From: Branchipolynoe longqiensis
Taxonomy: Eukaryota; Annelida; Polychaeta; Phyllodocida; Polynoidae
DNA length: 64,000 nt
Direction: 5' to 3'
NCBI GenBank assembly: GCA_030323885.1
Contig: CM059187.1
Location: 86,781,726 to 86,845,725 of the forward strand
This document shows positions 42,683 through 53,322 of this stretch, piece after piece. The notes beneath the pieces were generated by a model that was given only the letters and a program-made list of their open reading frames with translations, did no database searches and was not told the origin of the DNA. The stretch's first letter is position 1. Every line of letters starts with the position of its first letter. The position numbers and the translations under genes were made by a program.

Positions 42683-42862
42683 GTTGATGTATGGAACTCC
42701 CAACATCTCCTGACCAGCCACTGCAGGGACAAATAGTTTTGCGCCTGTCTGGACATGTTCTTGCCAGTGTGAAACCTCTATTTGCTCCCCGTGAGAGTAC
42801 TGCTGGTAACTTGCAAAAGCCAGCAGCACTTCAACACTTTTGCAGGCAGCTTTCATGAAATG
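42683..42862 (-). repeat. Dispersed repeat 'A', copy 2
   Basis: Reverse complement of 25030-25218, from GGAACTCCCAACATCTCC to GCAGCTTTCATGAAATGTA. It is joined directly to a non-LTR 3' end on the + strand. Confidence 0.82.
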
Positions 42863-43020
42863 TATACCATCAAGAGAAACCTGAAGCTGAGAGACATTAA
42901 GACGGACTCATGGACATCACTCTCACAGCAGAGAGCTAAATGGAAAGCGGCAGTCAAGTAATGAAAGCAGTCTTTGTCGCATCGCGACCGACAGCATGAT
43001 GATGATGATGATGATGATGC
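42863..43020 (+). mobile_element. Non-LTR retrotransposon 3' end with (ATG)n tail
   Basis: ACCATCAAGAGAAACCTGAA, then GACATTAAGACGGACTCATG, the 3' UTR CAGTCAAGTAATGAAAGCAG and an ATGATG run. It matches 37620-37760 closely. Confidence 0.88.
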
Positions 43021-43469
43021 TGCAAACTCCCCCCAAACCGATAAACCCTGAACACAGTTAATGCATTGGCCTCTGAAAATCTGAAATATTTAAGAGATGA
43101 TAAATGTTATCAGTTGAAGGACACTCTCAGTATCAGCGGTGAGCGGGGTAAGAAACACGCTGCTGTTTATCTAGGCTAACAAAGTAACATCTGTACGTGT
43201 GTTTATCGCTACAAGCCACGGCTTGTTGCCAGAATGAGAGAACTCATGTGGTGTTTGAATTATGTAATCAATTCTCCCACCTGACGTGTGTGGTATGCGT
43301 AAAGGCACGTGCACGATGCCTGGTGTTTCTATCAGCCTGGTGTGGAAATAAACCAGAACTAGGCTCACTCAGGATGATGAGGGCATGTGTCATTGTTCAT
43401 ACAAGTGGATACACAGATGGTGGCATGAGGCCGACAATGATAATCTTCCACATGGACCACTTGCTGCCC
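43021..43469. other. Low-copy intronic sequence
   Basis: Nothing recognised; one open frame (43197-43538) has no known domain and runs into repeat B. Confidence 0.4.
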
Positions 43470-44040
43470 GGACCGCACTTTGCCTACACCGATTCTGTCT
43501 CCTCTTCGCTGGCCCTGCTCCTCCTTGATAATGTCTGAAAAGAGTTCCAGAAGCGGGAGCCAGCCGGCATTTCACTTTCTACCTCTTACTCAGTCTGGGT
43601 CTCTGGCTCGCCGACTGGTCACCACAGAGCAAGGAAACACAGCCCTTTGACTCAACTCTCCTCATTTCTCTTTCCTCTATACTGCCCGTTTCTTTTTTTT
43701 CTCCCGGGTTTTCTTCTCCCCCTGATCAAGGGAGTTGTTTGCTTTGGTGGGGCTCTGTTCCTTTTTCACTGTTTCACTTTGTTCTTGCCTGCAGATCCCA
43801 CCTTTTCCCATCCCTTCCTCCTGAACCATCGGCTACTGGTCATGAGTGCAAAGCTACAATCAGACTGCTGATCCGGTACCGCTCCAACGACTCGTCGTTA
43901 TTGTTGTAAAGTACCTCCCGCTTCTACAACTGCCCCACCTGAAGTTAAAACTTAAATCCGAAGAATGGACCGATTTATTGGTGCCATTCTATATTGCTGC
44001 AGTGCTGCAGCCTGTAACCACCAAGGTTACAAACCACCCA
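43470..44040 (+). repeat. Dispersed repeat 'B', copy 2
   Basis: Matches the reverse complement of 25520-26105 along its whole length. Relative to the A and tail parts, its position differs from that in copy 1, so A and B may be separate repeats or one rearranged element. Confidence 0.82.
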
Positions 44041-44223
44041 AGAGTCAGAGTCACGTTGACCAATTTGGGAAATGTTTCAAATAGGAGAAGTTAATTTTAC
44101 TAATATTTTAGGAGTTCTTATTTAAAATAAAAAATATAATTATATTACATTGCTTGGTTAATCAGGGTAAATTTCAGTCAATTGGTCTTCCTCATTTCAC
44201 TGCTTCTCGCCCTATGTTATTAA

Positions 44224-44570
44224 AGTTGCATAGTCCGATGCTTTTGATTTCCGGTCATTTTCTCAGATAATTATATTAGGTTGATCATTATAATCTATCT
44301 TATTTTAGTTTGAAGTAACTTTGCTTTAAAATGACTAATTTATGGGATATTTGAAGTAAAAGCATGCACAATTAATTTTGGCATGCTTGCCAAAACTCTG
44401 AACGCATATGCTTCAGTAGTAACCGGTTCTGCTAAATTGGTTTAGTAGGCCCTTCTATGTAGCATCAAATGCGTAATAACTGCACCAGTATCTAAGTTGC
44501 ATATGTAGGTTCAAATTTACATAAGGGCTTAGCTTTTGACAAATTGATGCTTTCATCGGACTATGCAACT
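44224..44570 (-). mobile_element. TTAA-MITE, full copy, opposite orientation
   Basis: Starts AGTTGCATAGTCCGATGC and ends CATCGGACTATGCAACT, flanked by TTAA at 44220-44223 and 44571-44574. Confidence 0.9.
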
Positions 44571-44602
44571 TTAATACAGACTGCCAGGCTAGGGACTTTT
44601 AA

Positions 44603-44738
44603 ACTAATTTAAGTCTTTGGTTTGAGATACTTGTCGCTACTTAGCCAGGTGTTCAGCTTTACTAGGATAGGCCAAAGGATTTCAGCTTCGAAAGTGAGAG
44701 ACGGACGCTCAACTCATTCGGTCATCCCGTCTGATCCT
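44603..44738. mobile_element. Two SINE-A scraps in opposite orientation
   Basis: 44603-44672 matches the early body on the + strand (GATACTTGTCGCTACTTAGC). 44690-44738 matches a type 1 head on the minus strand (AGAGACGGACGCTCAACTCA; GGTCATCCCGTCTGATC). Confidence 0.7.
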
Positions 44739-44917
44739 TTGCATCGCTAGATGCCAGGCAAGAACCGGGTAAGAGTAAGACCCACGTTGGTATCTCAGAA
44801 GTGGTGCATTTTCAACCACTTTTGTCAGCAGACAGGTACCAGCACCCTCCCGCCTCTGGTAAGCTGACCGGGCGTCAGTTAGTGGCGCTCGTTGTTAATC
44901 CGCCGTGCGTGTTAATC

Positions 44918-44963
44918 CCGCCCGCCGCCCGCCGCCCGCCGCCCGCCGCCCGCCGCCCGCCCG
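44918..44963. repeat. (CCGCCCG)n 7-bp repeat
   Basis: About six CCGCCCG units; strongly CpG-rich. Confidence 0.85.
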
Positions 44964-45077
44964 TGCTCTGCGTGTTAGCGGCCTGTGTGATCGGTCACTT
45001 CGCTAGTTGGGTGGCGACAATCTGATCACGATTAGCGCAGAAACCGATAACCTTCCGCGCAGCCAATCTCCTGCTAA

Positions 45078-45275
45078 TGGCCCCGCCGCCCCGCCGCCCC
45101 GCCGCCCCGTCGCCCTGTCGCCCCGTCGCCCCCGTCGCCCCGTCGCCCCGACCCCCCCCCCCCCCCCCCCCCCGCCCCGTCGCCCCGTCGCCCCGTCGCC
45201 CCGTCGCCCCGTCGCCCCGTCGCCCCGTCGCCCAGCCGCCCAGCCGCCCAGCCGCCCCGCCGCCCAGCCGCCCGG
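45078..45275. repeat. (CGTCGCCC)n / (CGCCCAGC)n GC-rich minisatellite
   Basis: 8-bp GCCCCGTC and CCGCCCAG units on both sides of a C20 tract (45152-45171). Pro/Arg/Ala frames are artefacts. Confidence 0.92.
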
Positions 45276-45341
45276 GCTCTCGCCTCCCGCTGCCCGCCGC
45301 TTCGCCCCAACGTGCACTGCAACACTAGACACAACCTTAAC

Positions 45342-45411
<70 letters not shown>
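45342..45411. repeat. (TA)n microsatellite
   Basis: About 70 bp of almost pure TA dinucleotides. Confidence 0.95.
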
Positions 45412-45414
<3 letters not shown>

Positions 45415-45554
45415 TAGGGTAGTGCAATACATTATAACATCAATTTGAAGGGCATTTTACTTATTTATTTGTAAGGGTTAGCCTTGTACACGAATATGGC
45501 TAGTTTATTTTGCTGTTTGTGGAGGTGAGCAACTCACTTATCCTTTCATCAGCT

Positions 45555-46350
45555 CTCCCCCTTCTCTCCGCACTCCCTCCACACCCCCTCCGCCTTTCCC
45601 CATAGAACTCCCTTCCTTCCCCACTCGCTCTCCCTCTCTGTATATATAATCACACCACATATCTCCACATCTCCCTCTCCCTCTCCCTCCCCTTCCCCCT
45701 CTCCTTTTCTGTCTCCTTCCCTCTGTCTATATATAATCACACCACATATGCCACATATCTCCCCATCTCTGTCTCCCTCTCCCTCTCCGTTTGATCCTCT
45801 CTCTCTCTCTACTCGTCCCTTTCCCCCTCTCTCTATATATAATCCCACCACAGATGCCATACATCTCCATTTCCCTCTCCCGCTCCCTGTCCTTCCCTCT
45901 CTCCCTCTCCCCCTCTCCCCTCTCTCTATTTATAATCACACCACAGATGCCACATATTTCCACATCTCCCTCTCCCTCTATCTCCCCGCCTCCTCTACCC
46001 CATCTCCCTTCCCTTCTCTGTCCTCCTCCCCTTCCCCTGCCACCATCCTCCCCTTTCCATTTCCACCCCATTCCTCCCTCGCCTCTTCCCTTCTACCAAG
46101 TACCATCCCCCTTCCCCTCCCCCCTCCAGCGTTCTCCCCTCCCCCCTTCCTTCCTCCCTTGCGTCACCTCGCCTCCTCTTCCCCACTCCTTCCCTCATCT
46201 CTCATCCCCAGCCTTCCCCCTTCTCTCCCACCTCATATCCCTTCCCAGCTTCCCCCCTTTCCCTTCCGTCACATCGCAACCTCTTCCCCTCCCCCGCCCC
46301 TCACATCGCACAGCCGTTCCCCTCCCCCCTCTACTCCCGCCCCCTTCTCT
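45555..46350. repeat. Pyrimidine-rich tract with four ~100-bp units
   Basis: TATATATAATCACACCACAT or a close variant recurs at about 45641, 45730, 45834 and 45928, each followed by GCCACATATCTCC-like sequence and C/T-rich spacer. The remainder to 46350 is CCTTCCC-rich. No gene is supported. Confidence 0.85.
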
Positions 46351-46930
46351 GGCCCAATTTGGCGCATAACAGATTGAGGATCGACGCGTGGCAGGGAGGG
46401 ATGTGTTCGACCTGCTCCCGATTTGCTCTCACTCTCAGCTAAGTGTAGATTGCTTTGTTCACTTAACCAATGGAGCATCGCAATCAAAGACGATAGCATT
46501 CCTGAGTAAGAATCGACATTCACATATTGGCGAACAGCGACAGTGGTACCGCCTATTGGTCTTTTAATTCTTAGCATCGATTACAGTTACATAGTCCGAT
46601 TGGTTAGTTGTTGGGGTTTTACGTCCTCGTGTGTCCTTCCGGAAATGCGCAGAAGGCTGCGCAGGCGTAATTAATTTCGTCCGTGAAAGTGAGTTTGGAG
46701 CAACTGCAAACAATACACTTCCTAAGCGCTTTTACCGGCTGTTGATCAATGAGACCAGAGTCACCCGGGTTGAGTAAGGTGGGCTGCGCTTAGTAGTTTT
46801 CTTCCTAAAATAAAACTAGCTTAGCATAATAAGCTGGGCAACAATTTCTAATCTTTATTGTTGCTTATGTTTGTGTTGCCAATATGTGCACTAATTGTGG
46901 CTTATTCTATTAACTTATACTTGCTGTAGG
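46351..46930. other. Low-copy sequence with a SINE scrap
   Basis: TTAGTTGTTGGGGTTTTACG (46604-46623) looks like the last bases of a minus-strand SINE-A. The following ~300 bp show no repeat or gene. Confidence 0.45.
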
Positions 46931-46959
46931 AGGATCCTTCTTTCCTCCATACTTCCCCC

Positions 46960-46974
46960 ACCCACACCCACACC

Positions 46975-47005
<31 letters not shown>

Positions 47006-47008
47006 ACA
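46960..47008. repeat. (CCCACA)n / (CA)n microsatellite
   Basis: ACCCACACCCACACA leading into a CA run. Confidence 0.88.
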
Positions 47009-47240
47009 TCTCCCTGTATGATCGATGGGTACCAGCCGGCCTCTTAATAGGCTGCCCCGAAAGCTGATCACTAGCTGGCGCTGTAGGAAATTAATATTGA
47101 TCAGCCAACAATGATTTGATTACGGGCATGGCAGAACCTTTAATGATTTCATCGGCAGCCACCCACCGGGTGCCCGCCTACACGCCGTAATCAGCGGAGA
47201 AAACTGGGACATGTTGGGTCCGCGTGTTTCCATGAGGTTA
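47009..47240. promoter_or_regulatory. Candidate cis-regulatory island
   Basis: A non-repetitive ~230-bp block with homeodomain-like and CTCF-like words: GGAAATTAATATTGATCAGC, TGATTTGATTACGGGC, CTAGCTGGCGCTGTAGG. It stands out from the repeat-laden surroundings. Function is speculative. Confidence 0.25.
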
Positions 47241-47454
47241 AAACAGCAAACACCAAACAAAAGCCTGCTTCACAAGGTTAAAGCTCTGAAATCCGGCAAA
47301 TGCTTTACATTTTCAGAGAGCAATATACTTTTATCTACATGTACAACTTAGGCCAAATAACACTTTTAACAAGTTGGTGAGCGTCCTTTTGAAATAAAAA
47401 TCAGGGTCGGGCGGCTTTTTATTTGAATTATATATTTTATTCCCAGTATTTCAC

Positions 47455-47725
47455 TGGTCTCCTCCCCCTTCCCCCTTCATTCTCTCCGCCACCCTCATTC
47501 ACATTCCCTTCCTCCTCCCCATCCAACACCCTCCCTCTCCCACACTCCAACACCCTACCATCCCTCTCCCAGTCTTCTCCACTCTCGACCCTGCTCCCTT
47601 CCCTTCCCAGTTCCCTATCTTTTACCCCTCTAATTCCTCTCCACCCCCGCCCCCCCCCCACTGCCCTGTCGATTCCCCTCTTTACCCCCTTTCCATTTCT
47701 CACTCCACCCGCTCTCTCCATTTAA
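47455..47725. repeat. Pyrimidine-rich tract
   Basis: CCCTCC/CTCTCC-rich sequence; no gene. Confidence 0.7.
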
Positions 47726-47791
47726 CAGTTTAAACAAAACAATATTCTTTAGGGGTGGGCGATTTTTCAGGCACAGAAAGATTTCGCTTTA

Positions 47792-48245
47792 AGCCCCAGT
47801 CACAGATACCCTGATCAAGGCCTGTCCGGGGGTGGTCCGGGGGTGGTCCGGGGTCATTTTGAGCCACGGTTTGACCCGGACCATCCCCGGACTATCCAGG
47901 ACTACCCCTGGCCTAGCCACGGACCACTCCCGGACTGCCCCCGCAAGACCGGGGGTGATCCTGGATAGTCCAGGGTGATCCGGGATAGTCCGGGGGTGGT
48001 CCGGGGTAGTCTGGGGGTGGTCCAGCCTCATCTGGGGCCGGTCGGGCCCAGTCCGGGGGCAGTCCGGGGGTGGTACGGGGCGGTCCAGGGCTCGTCTGGG
48101 GCTCGTCCAGGAAAGTGTGACTGCGAGGCAAAAATTGACGAAAACAGTGATTTTATCCGTGGCGGTCCGGGACAGTCCGGGCCGTTGATCCGTGGGTGGT
48201 CCAGCTCAAAATCCGGGGCTCGTCCGGCTATGTGTGACTGGGGCT
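47792..48245 (-). mobile_element. TWA-MITE, CCGGACC-rich foldback type, 454 bp
   Basis: The same AGCCCCAGTCACA / TGTGACTGGGGCT ends as 13126-13870, here flanked by TTA (47789-47791, 48246-48248). The subterminal block GTGTGACTGCGAGGCAAAAA lies at the right end here but at the left (inverted) in the first copy, so the two are in opposite orientation. It is shorter than the first copy by about 290 bp. Confidence 0.9.
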
Positions 48246-48825
48246 TTAGTGTTAAAGTCACCGGTTATACCTCACCCTGATACAAACGAATCCAGCATCA
48301 AAAGCTCTCCAAACAAACCTTTGCTTAGTTTGTTCAGTTCATGCCACTGAACATGTGGGAGGAGAATTGAGGTCTGTGATGTATGAATGACATCATAGGT
48401 GGGATTCCCTCATCACATGACCTGGAGGGGTTCCCCACACACAGGGGAAGCCATGACAACCACCAAGATGGCAGCCCCAGAAAGCTCTCAATTCAACGTT
48501 TAAAGTTTATTAATGTACATGATTTAATCAATTATTCACACAAAAAGTAGCTGGTTATGATAAATAAACATTTGAACTTTATATTTATCATTTTAGATTG
48601 CATTTTCTAACATCTTTTTCTCTATATGGTTGTCTAAAAGTGTCAGTGCTGCTGGACTAAATAAAACACAACAGAAGCAACCAATGTCAGCACTCTCCCC
48701 CCACATATGTAGTTGCATAAACTGAAAACTGGCAAACGTATGCTTGGAGAGCAATGTTGCTATGCTCGACAATGGTAAAACAAAGACCATGCCCCACCAG
48801 CATTTCGGTGCGCGCACCCAGATTA
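48246..48825. other. Low-copy intronic sequence
   Basis: Nothing recognised. Confidence 0.4.
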
Positions 48826-48992
48826 ATTTGGCATGTTTTCAACTCAAATATCTCCAAAGTTAACCCTTTGAGATAATATTTAATTCAAACTAAAATTGAA
48901 GTAGATTATTGATATAAATATATTTAAATCTAAATTTAAGGAATATATGGCTTACTCTCAAAGTCAAAGCCATCGAATTGTGCAAATTTAAG
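48826..48992 (+). mobile_element. TTAA-MITE, 3' half
   Basis: GATTAATTTGGCATGTTTTC, then AAATATCTCCAAAGTTAACC and the end AGCCATCGAATTGTGCAAAT are diverged TTAA-MITE blocks. The 5' half is missing. Confidence 0.7.
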
Positions 48993-49430
48993 ATGCCCAG
49001 CAATCTGAATGGAAATGGGTGCTTTTCTTGTTCATTTGTGGTTGCATGCTGTGTATGTCTGTGTGGGTTTTTTAATTGTTGGTTTGTGTTTGTGTGTTTA
49101 TATGCGTGTGTATCGCGGGTGAGGGTGGATCTGTGTTGGAGATTTTGCTGTTAGTTAGTGTGGGTGTTTTCTTTGTGTGTGTGGGGGGGGGGGGAGTGTG
49201 TATGTGTGTGAGGTGGAGGTGTGGGATGTGGGATGGGTTGGAGGAGGGAGGTTTAATGGTGAGATGGGGTTACTCCTCAGTCAGCTGACTTGACACGAGG
49301 GTCATTGTGATACTGGAGATATGGATCAGGACACATGCTGTAATCTGTGGCGGCGGGGAGCGGGTGTCTCAGGCCTGGGTCGTTATTTCTCTGAAGGCTG
49401 ATGGGTCAATCTGAACACAGGGCCAGACTG
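48993..49430. other. TG-rich low-copy sequence
   Basis: GTGTGTTTG-type degenerate repeats and a G12 tract (49183-49194). No gene is supported. Confidence 0.45.
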
Positions 49431-49449
49431 ACAAAGCCATGTGGCGCTC

Positions 49450-50095
49450 TGCCTCCCCTCCCCTCCCCCTCCCCTCCCCTCCCCCCTCCCCTCCCTCCCC
49501 CCCCTCCCCCCTCCCCTCCCCTCCCCCTCCCTCCCCTCCCCTCCCCTCGCTGCGCCCCCCCTCGCCTCCCCTCGTCCCGCTCGCCTCCCCTCTTCCCCCT
49601 CGCCTCCCCTCGCCTCCCCTCGTCCCCCTCGCCTCCCCTCCCGTCCACTCCCCTCCCCTCCCCTCTCCTCCCCTCGCCTCCTCAATCCTACCCCCTACTT
49701 CCCTTCCCTCCATTCCCTTCCCTCCACTCCCCTCCTCTCCCCTGCACTCTCCTCCTCTCCCCTCCCTTCCCACTCTCTCCCCTTTCTCTCCTCCCACTCC
49801 TCAAGTCTCGTCCCTTCCCCACTCCTCTCCTCTCATCCCCTCACTCTCATTCGTTCCCCTCTTCCACCTCCCCTCTCTCCCTTTCCCCTCCCATTTCCTA
49901 TCTCAACTCCCTCATCTCTTCCTGCGCACCCTTCCCTTCCTTCCGCTCCCCGTTCCACCTTCTCCCCTTCCACCCCCGCTCTCCCCCCTCTTCCCCCTCT
50001 TCTCCCCATGCCCCGCCTCCCCGCCCCGACCCTTCCCTTTCACCCCCCTCCCCTACCCCCCCCCCCCTCCCCCTCCTCTCACAAATCCCTCAACC
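49450..50095. repeat. C/T-rich tract (CCCCTCCCCT)n
   Basis: Degenerate CCCTCCCCTCGCC/CCTCCCCTC repeats, giving long overlapping open frames with no gene content. Confidence 0.9.
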
Positions 50096-50490
50096 CGGAG
50101 TGTGATTGACGGGCGAATGGCTGTAGCTTCTGTTATTGCAAACGAGGCTGAGATACAGGCGCAGATAGCGGGGTGTGCCACTTATCTTGATAAAGATGGC
50201 TGCGAGACCCGTCACACAAACCCCGGCGGGCCCTTTACCGTGTCTGTGGCGCCTCCTGCCGGCCCGCGCCCCATTGTAAGCCGTGACTATTGTGTGCCCC
50301 GTATGGGGCGCGGAGCGCGGGGCGCGAGGCGCGAGGCGCGAGGCGCGGGGCGCTGTCTGCCCGTCCCACACCCACTGACGCCGGCAGCATTGTGCGCATG
50401 CGCAGAAGTACACGCGCAGATTAACAACTCAACTTCCGCATAGGGCGCAGGCCTGAGTTTTGTGGTAGGCTATTTAAAGAGGCCTGCGCA
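50096..50490. other. Low-copy GC-rich sequence
   Basis: CpG-rich, with GCGCGAGGCGCGAGGCGCGA (50319-50345 region) and TGTGCGCATGCGCAG, an NRF1-like palindrome (50392-50406). An open frame crosses it, but it begins in low-complexity sequence and has no recognised domain. Confidence 0.35.
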
Positions 50491-50502
50491 TATATGTACA
50501 TA

Positions 50503-50680
50503 CAGTAAAACCTCTCTAAATCGACCGATCATGGGACCGACTTTAAGTTGCCCATTTAGGGAGGTGGTCAGTTCAGGGAGTTAGAATATCCTTACAATGG
50601 TATTGTTGGCACCCAAATAAAGCGATTGATATAGGGGAGTGGCCGATCTGTGGAAGTGGTCGGTTAGAGAGGGTTTACTG
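50503..50680 (+). mobile_element. pogo-like MITE, 178 bp
   Basis: CAGTAAAACCTCTCTAAATC to GAGAGGGTTTACTG, flanked by TA on both sides. It is the same family as 24039-24216. Confidence 0.88.
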
Positions 50681-50792
50681 TATATATAATTATAATATAT
50701 ATATATATATATATGTATATGCATATCTGTGTATATAATAATATAATAATATAATAATATAATAGCGTATACATTTATATATAAAAAATATA

Positions 50793-50998
50793 CCGTAAAA
50801 CCTCTCTAACCAACCACCTCCACAGATCGACCACTCCCAAAGAGTCCTATATATCGAGAGCTTTATTTGGGTCCCAAGTGAGCACCCATACAATACAATT
50901 GTAACGATAAAAAAAACTCCCTAAGCCGACCAACTCCCTAGATGGACCATTTAAAGTTGGTTCCAATGTCGGTCGATTTAGAGAGTTTTTTTTTACTG
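50793..50998 (-). mobile_element. pogo-like MITE, opposite orientation
   Basis: Starts CCGTAAAACCTCTCTAACCA and ends GATTTAGAGAGTTTTTTTTTAC; TA lies on both sides. It sits 112 bp from the copy at 50503-50680 in opposite orientation, with AT-rich sequence between. Confidence 0.85.
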
Positions 50999-51052
50999 TA
51001 CTTATACATACAATATGTAGTCATGTATATTGTATTATGAAGATATTACTTA

Positions 51053-51312
51053 TAGTTGCATAGTCCGATGGATTTGCGCTTTGGTCATTTTCTGAGATAA
51101 ATATATTAAATTGATTGTTATAATCTACCTTATTTTAGTTTGAAGTAACTTTTATTTTAAATGAATACTTTTTGAGATATTTGAAATTTAAACATACAAA
51201 ATTAGTTTTGGCAATCACAGCAAAACTCTAACACCATAGGTTTCAGCAATTACAAACAGTTTCTATTAAATTGTCTCAGTATTCCCTTCTTTGTGGCAAA
51301 ACATGCCAAATA
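51053..51312 (-). mobile_element. TTAA-MITE, 3'-truncated
   Basis: Starts ATAGTTGCATAGTCCGATGG and runs to CCCTTCTTTGTGGCAAAACA, where the 49-bp satellite takes over. Confidence 0.82.
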
Positions 51313-51316
51313 TGTG

Positions 51317-52112
51317 CTACATTGGTTATAATCATAGCTTGTAACCTTATCAGGAAGTATAGGTGCTACATTGGTTATAAGCATAGGTTGTAAGCTCATC
51401 GGGAAGTATAGGTGCTACATTGGTTATAAACATAAGTTGTAACCTTATCGAGAAGTATAGGTGCTACATTGGTTATAAGCATAGGTTGTAAGCTCATCAG
51501 GAAGTATAGGTGCTACATTGGTTATAAGCATAGGTTGTAAGCTCATCAGGAAGTATAGGTGTTACATTGGTTATAAGCATAGCTTGTAAGCTTGTCAGGA
51601 AGTATAGGTGCTACATTGGTTATAAGCACAGCTTGTAAGCTTATCAGGAAGAATATGTGCTACATTGGTTATAATCATAGCTTGTAACCTTATCAGGAAG
51701 TATAGGCGCTACATTGGTTATAAGCACAGCTTGTAAGCTTATCAGGAAGAATATGTGCTACATTGGTTATAATCATAGCTTGTAACCTTATCAGGAAGTA
51801 TAGGTGCTACATTGGTTATAAGCACAGCTTGTAAGCTTATCAGGAAGTATAGGTGCTACATTGGTTATAAGCACAGCCTGTAAGCTTATAGAGAATTATA
51901 GGCACTGCATTGGTTGTAGCCACAGCTTGTAACCTTATCGAGAAATATAGATGCTACATTGGTTATAAGCACATCTTGTAACCTTATTGAGAAATATAGA
52001 TGCTACATTGGTTATAAGCACAGCCTGTAACCTTATCAGAAAGTTTAGATGCTACATTGGCTATAGCCACAGCTTGTAATGTAAGCTTAGCGAGAAGTAC
52101 AATCACTACATT
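51317..52112. repeat. 49-bp minisatellite, about 16 units
   Basis: Each unit contains GTGCTACATTGGTTATAAGC, then TTGTAAGCTTATCAGGAAGT. Units alternate between TCATAGCTTGTAACC and GCACAGCTTGTAAGC versions in the middle, suggesting higher-order two-unit amplification. The last units (51890 onward) are more diverged. Confidence 0.94.
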
Positions 52113-52299
52113 AAACCGTGACACGTCACTGAGCAGCTCCAGCCCACCAATGTGGAGAGGCGCAGATCCGAGCAGCTCATGCACGGCGCGGATTACACCA
52201 GGAGGCGCTCATCTCCCGCAACCTGCTCGCTCAGCTGGAAACCCTTAGGAAATTGCGCCCGGACAAGTCCACCACAGCCGGATTAGTATTAGCAGTCCC
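52113..52299. other. Low-copy GC-rich sequence
   Basis: About 190 bp with CGGCGCGGATTACACCAGGA. No repeat or gene is recognised. Confidence 0.35.
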
Positions 52300-52803
52300 C
52301 GGTGTGGCGGTTTCAGCCGTGTCCCGTACTCAGCCATGTACCTATACTCAAACTGAAGGCATTGTCAATGGTCTTAAGTCACTAACCTTATACATTTAAT
52401 ATAATGTTTTCGGTAAAGATGTTTTCTATATGTGTACCAAGCGATTTGTTTCTAGGTGGTGTGGTTTTAGAGATATTTCACTTTTCCTGGATTTTCTGTA
52501 TGAAGATTGCTCACCACCATTGACAATGCCTTGAGTTTGACGGTACGCGCAGTGCAAAACATTAGTTTGAATCAAAATTAATAGAAATCAAGAACCCTAA
52601 CCTTATAAATTTAATATAATCTTTTTGGTGAAGATGTTTTCTATATGTGTACCAAGCGATTTGTTAATAGGTGGTGTGCTTTTAGAGATATTTCACTTGT
52701 TCTGTATTTTCTGTATGAAAATTACTTACGACCATTGACAACGCCTTGAGTTTGAGTATAGGTACATGGCTGAGTACGGGACACGGCTGAAACCGCCACA
52801 CCG
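52300..52803. mobile_element. Foldback element, 504 bp, ~74-bp terminal inverted repeats
   Basis: The left arm (52300-52373: CGGTGTGGCGGTTTCAGCCG ... TTGTCAATGGTC) and right arm (52730-52803) are almost identical in inverted orientation. Between the arms a ~160-bp segment (AACCTTATACATTTAATATA ... GATTTTCTGTATGAA) occurs twice in direct orientation, about 215 bp apart. The outer bases CGGTGTGG.GGTTTCAGC are shared with 15031-15510. No protein is encoded. Confidence 0.85.
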
Positions 52804-52950
52804 GGACGCGGCTTGGGCGCTCGGTGGCGTTATCTGCCGGTCTCTGCCTGCCGGGAGGCCTGGGGAGGGGGAAGGGGGAGGGGGGAAGTGAAGGGCACTG
52901 CGCTCATTTTGTTGTTGTTGAATGTTGTTGTTGGTACATTAGTTGATTAA

Positions 52951-53318
52951 AGTTGCATAATCCCATGGTCTTTAGTTTCTGACATTTTTCTCGGATAAAT
53001 ATATTAAATTGATCATTATTATCTACCTTAATTTAATTCGAGGTAACTTTTAATTGAAATGGTTACCTTTTGAGATATTTGAAATTCAAACATGTGAAAA
53101 TAATTTGGCAAGCATGCCAAAACTCTGATAGGAATACCATAGGCTTCTGCAGTAACAGGTTCTATTACTTTTTATTAGTATTAAATCAACTCAGTGTTCC
53201 CTTCTATGTGGCAACACATACTTAATAAGTGCATCAGTATCTAAGTTAGATATGTACAATCAAATCTATATAATTGTTTTGATTTTGAAAACTTGATGCT
53301 TCATCGGACTATGCAGCT
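52951..53318 (-). mobile_element. TTAA-MITE, full copy
   Basis: Starts AGTTGCATAATCCCATGG and ends CATCGGACTATGCAGCT, flanked by TTAA at 52947-52950 and 53319-53322. A ~12-bp local duplication (TTTTTATTAGTATTAAATC region) is seen at 53168-53190. Confidence 0.88.
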
Positions 53319-53322
53319 TTAA

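Noticed and set aside
42683..42862. Repeat A open frame as a real gene
   Set aside because: It is a ~60-codon frame in a dispersed repeat with no recognised domain; kept as a finding, not called as a CDS.
50096..50450. Open frame over a CpG-rich segment as a possible exon
   Set aside because: It starts in a C/T-rich tract, shows no recognised domain and has no convincing splice sites.
51984..52184. Minus-strand frame with a faint ankyrin-like phrase (SAPLHIGGLELL)
   Set aside because: Most of the frame is 49-bp satellite sequence, and the non-repetitive part is too short and has no splice-site context.
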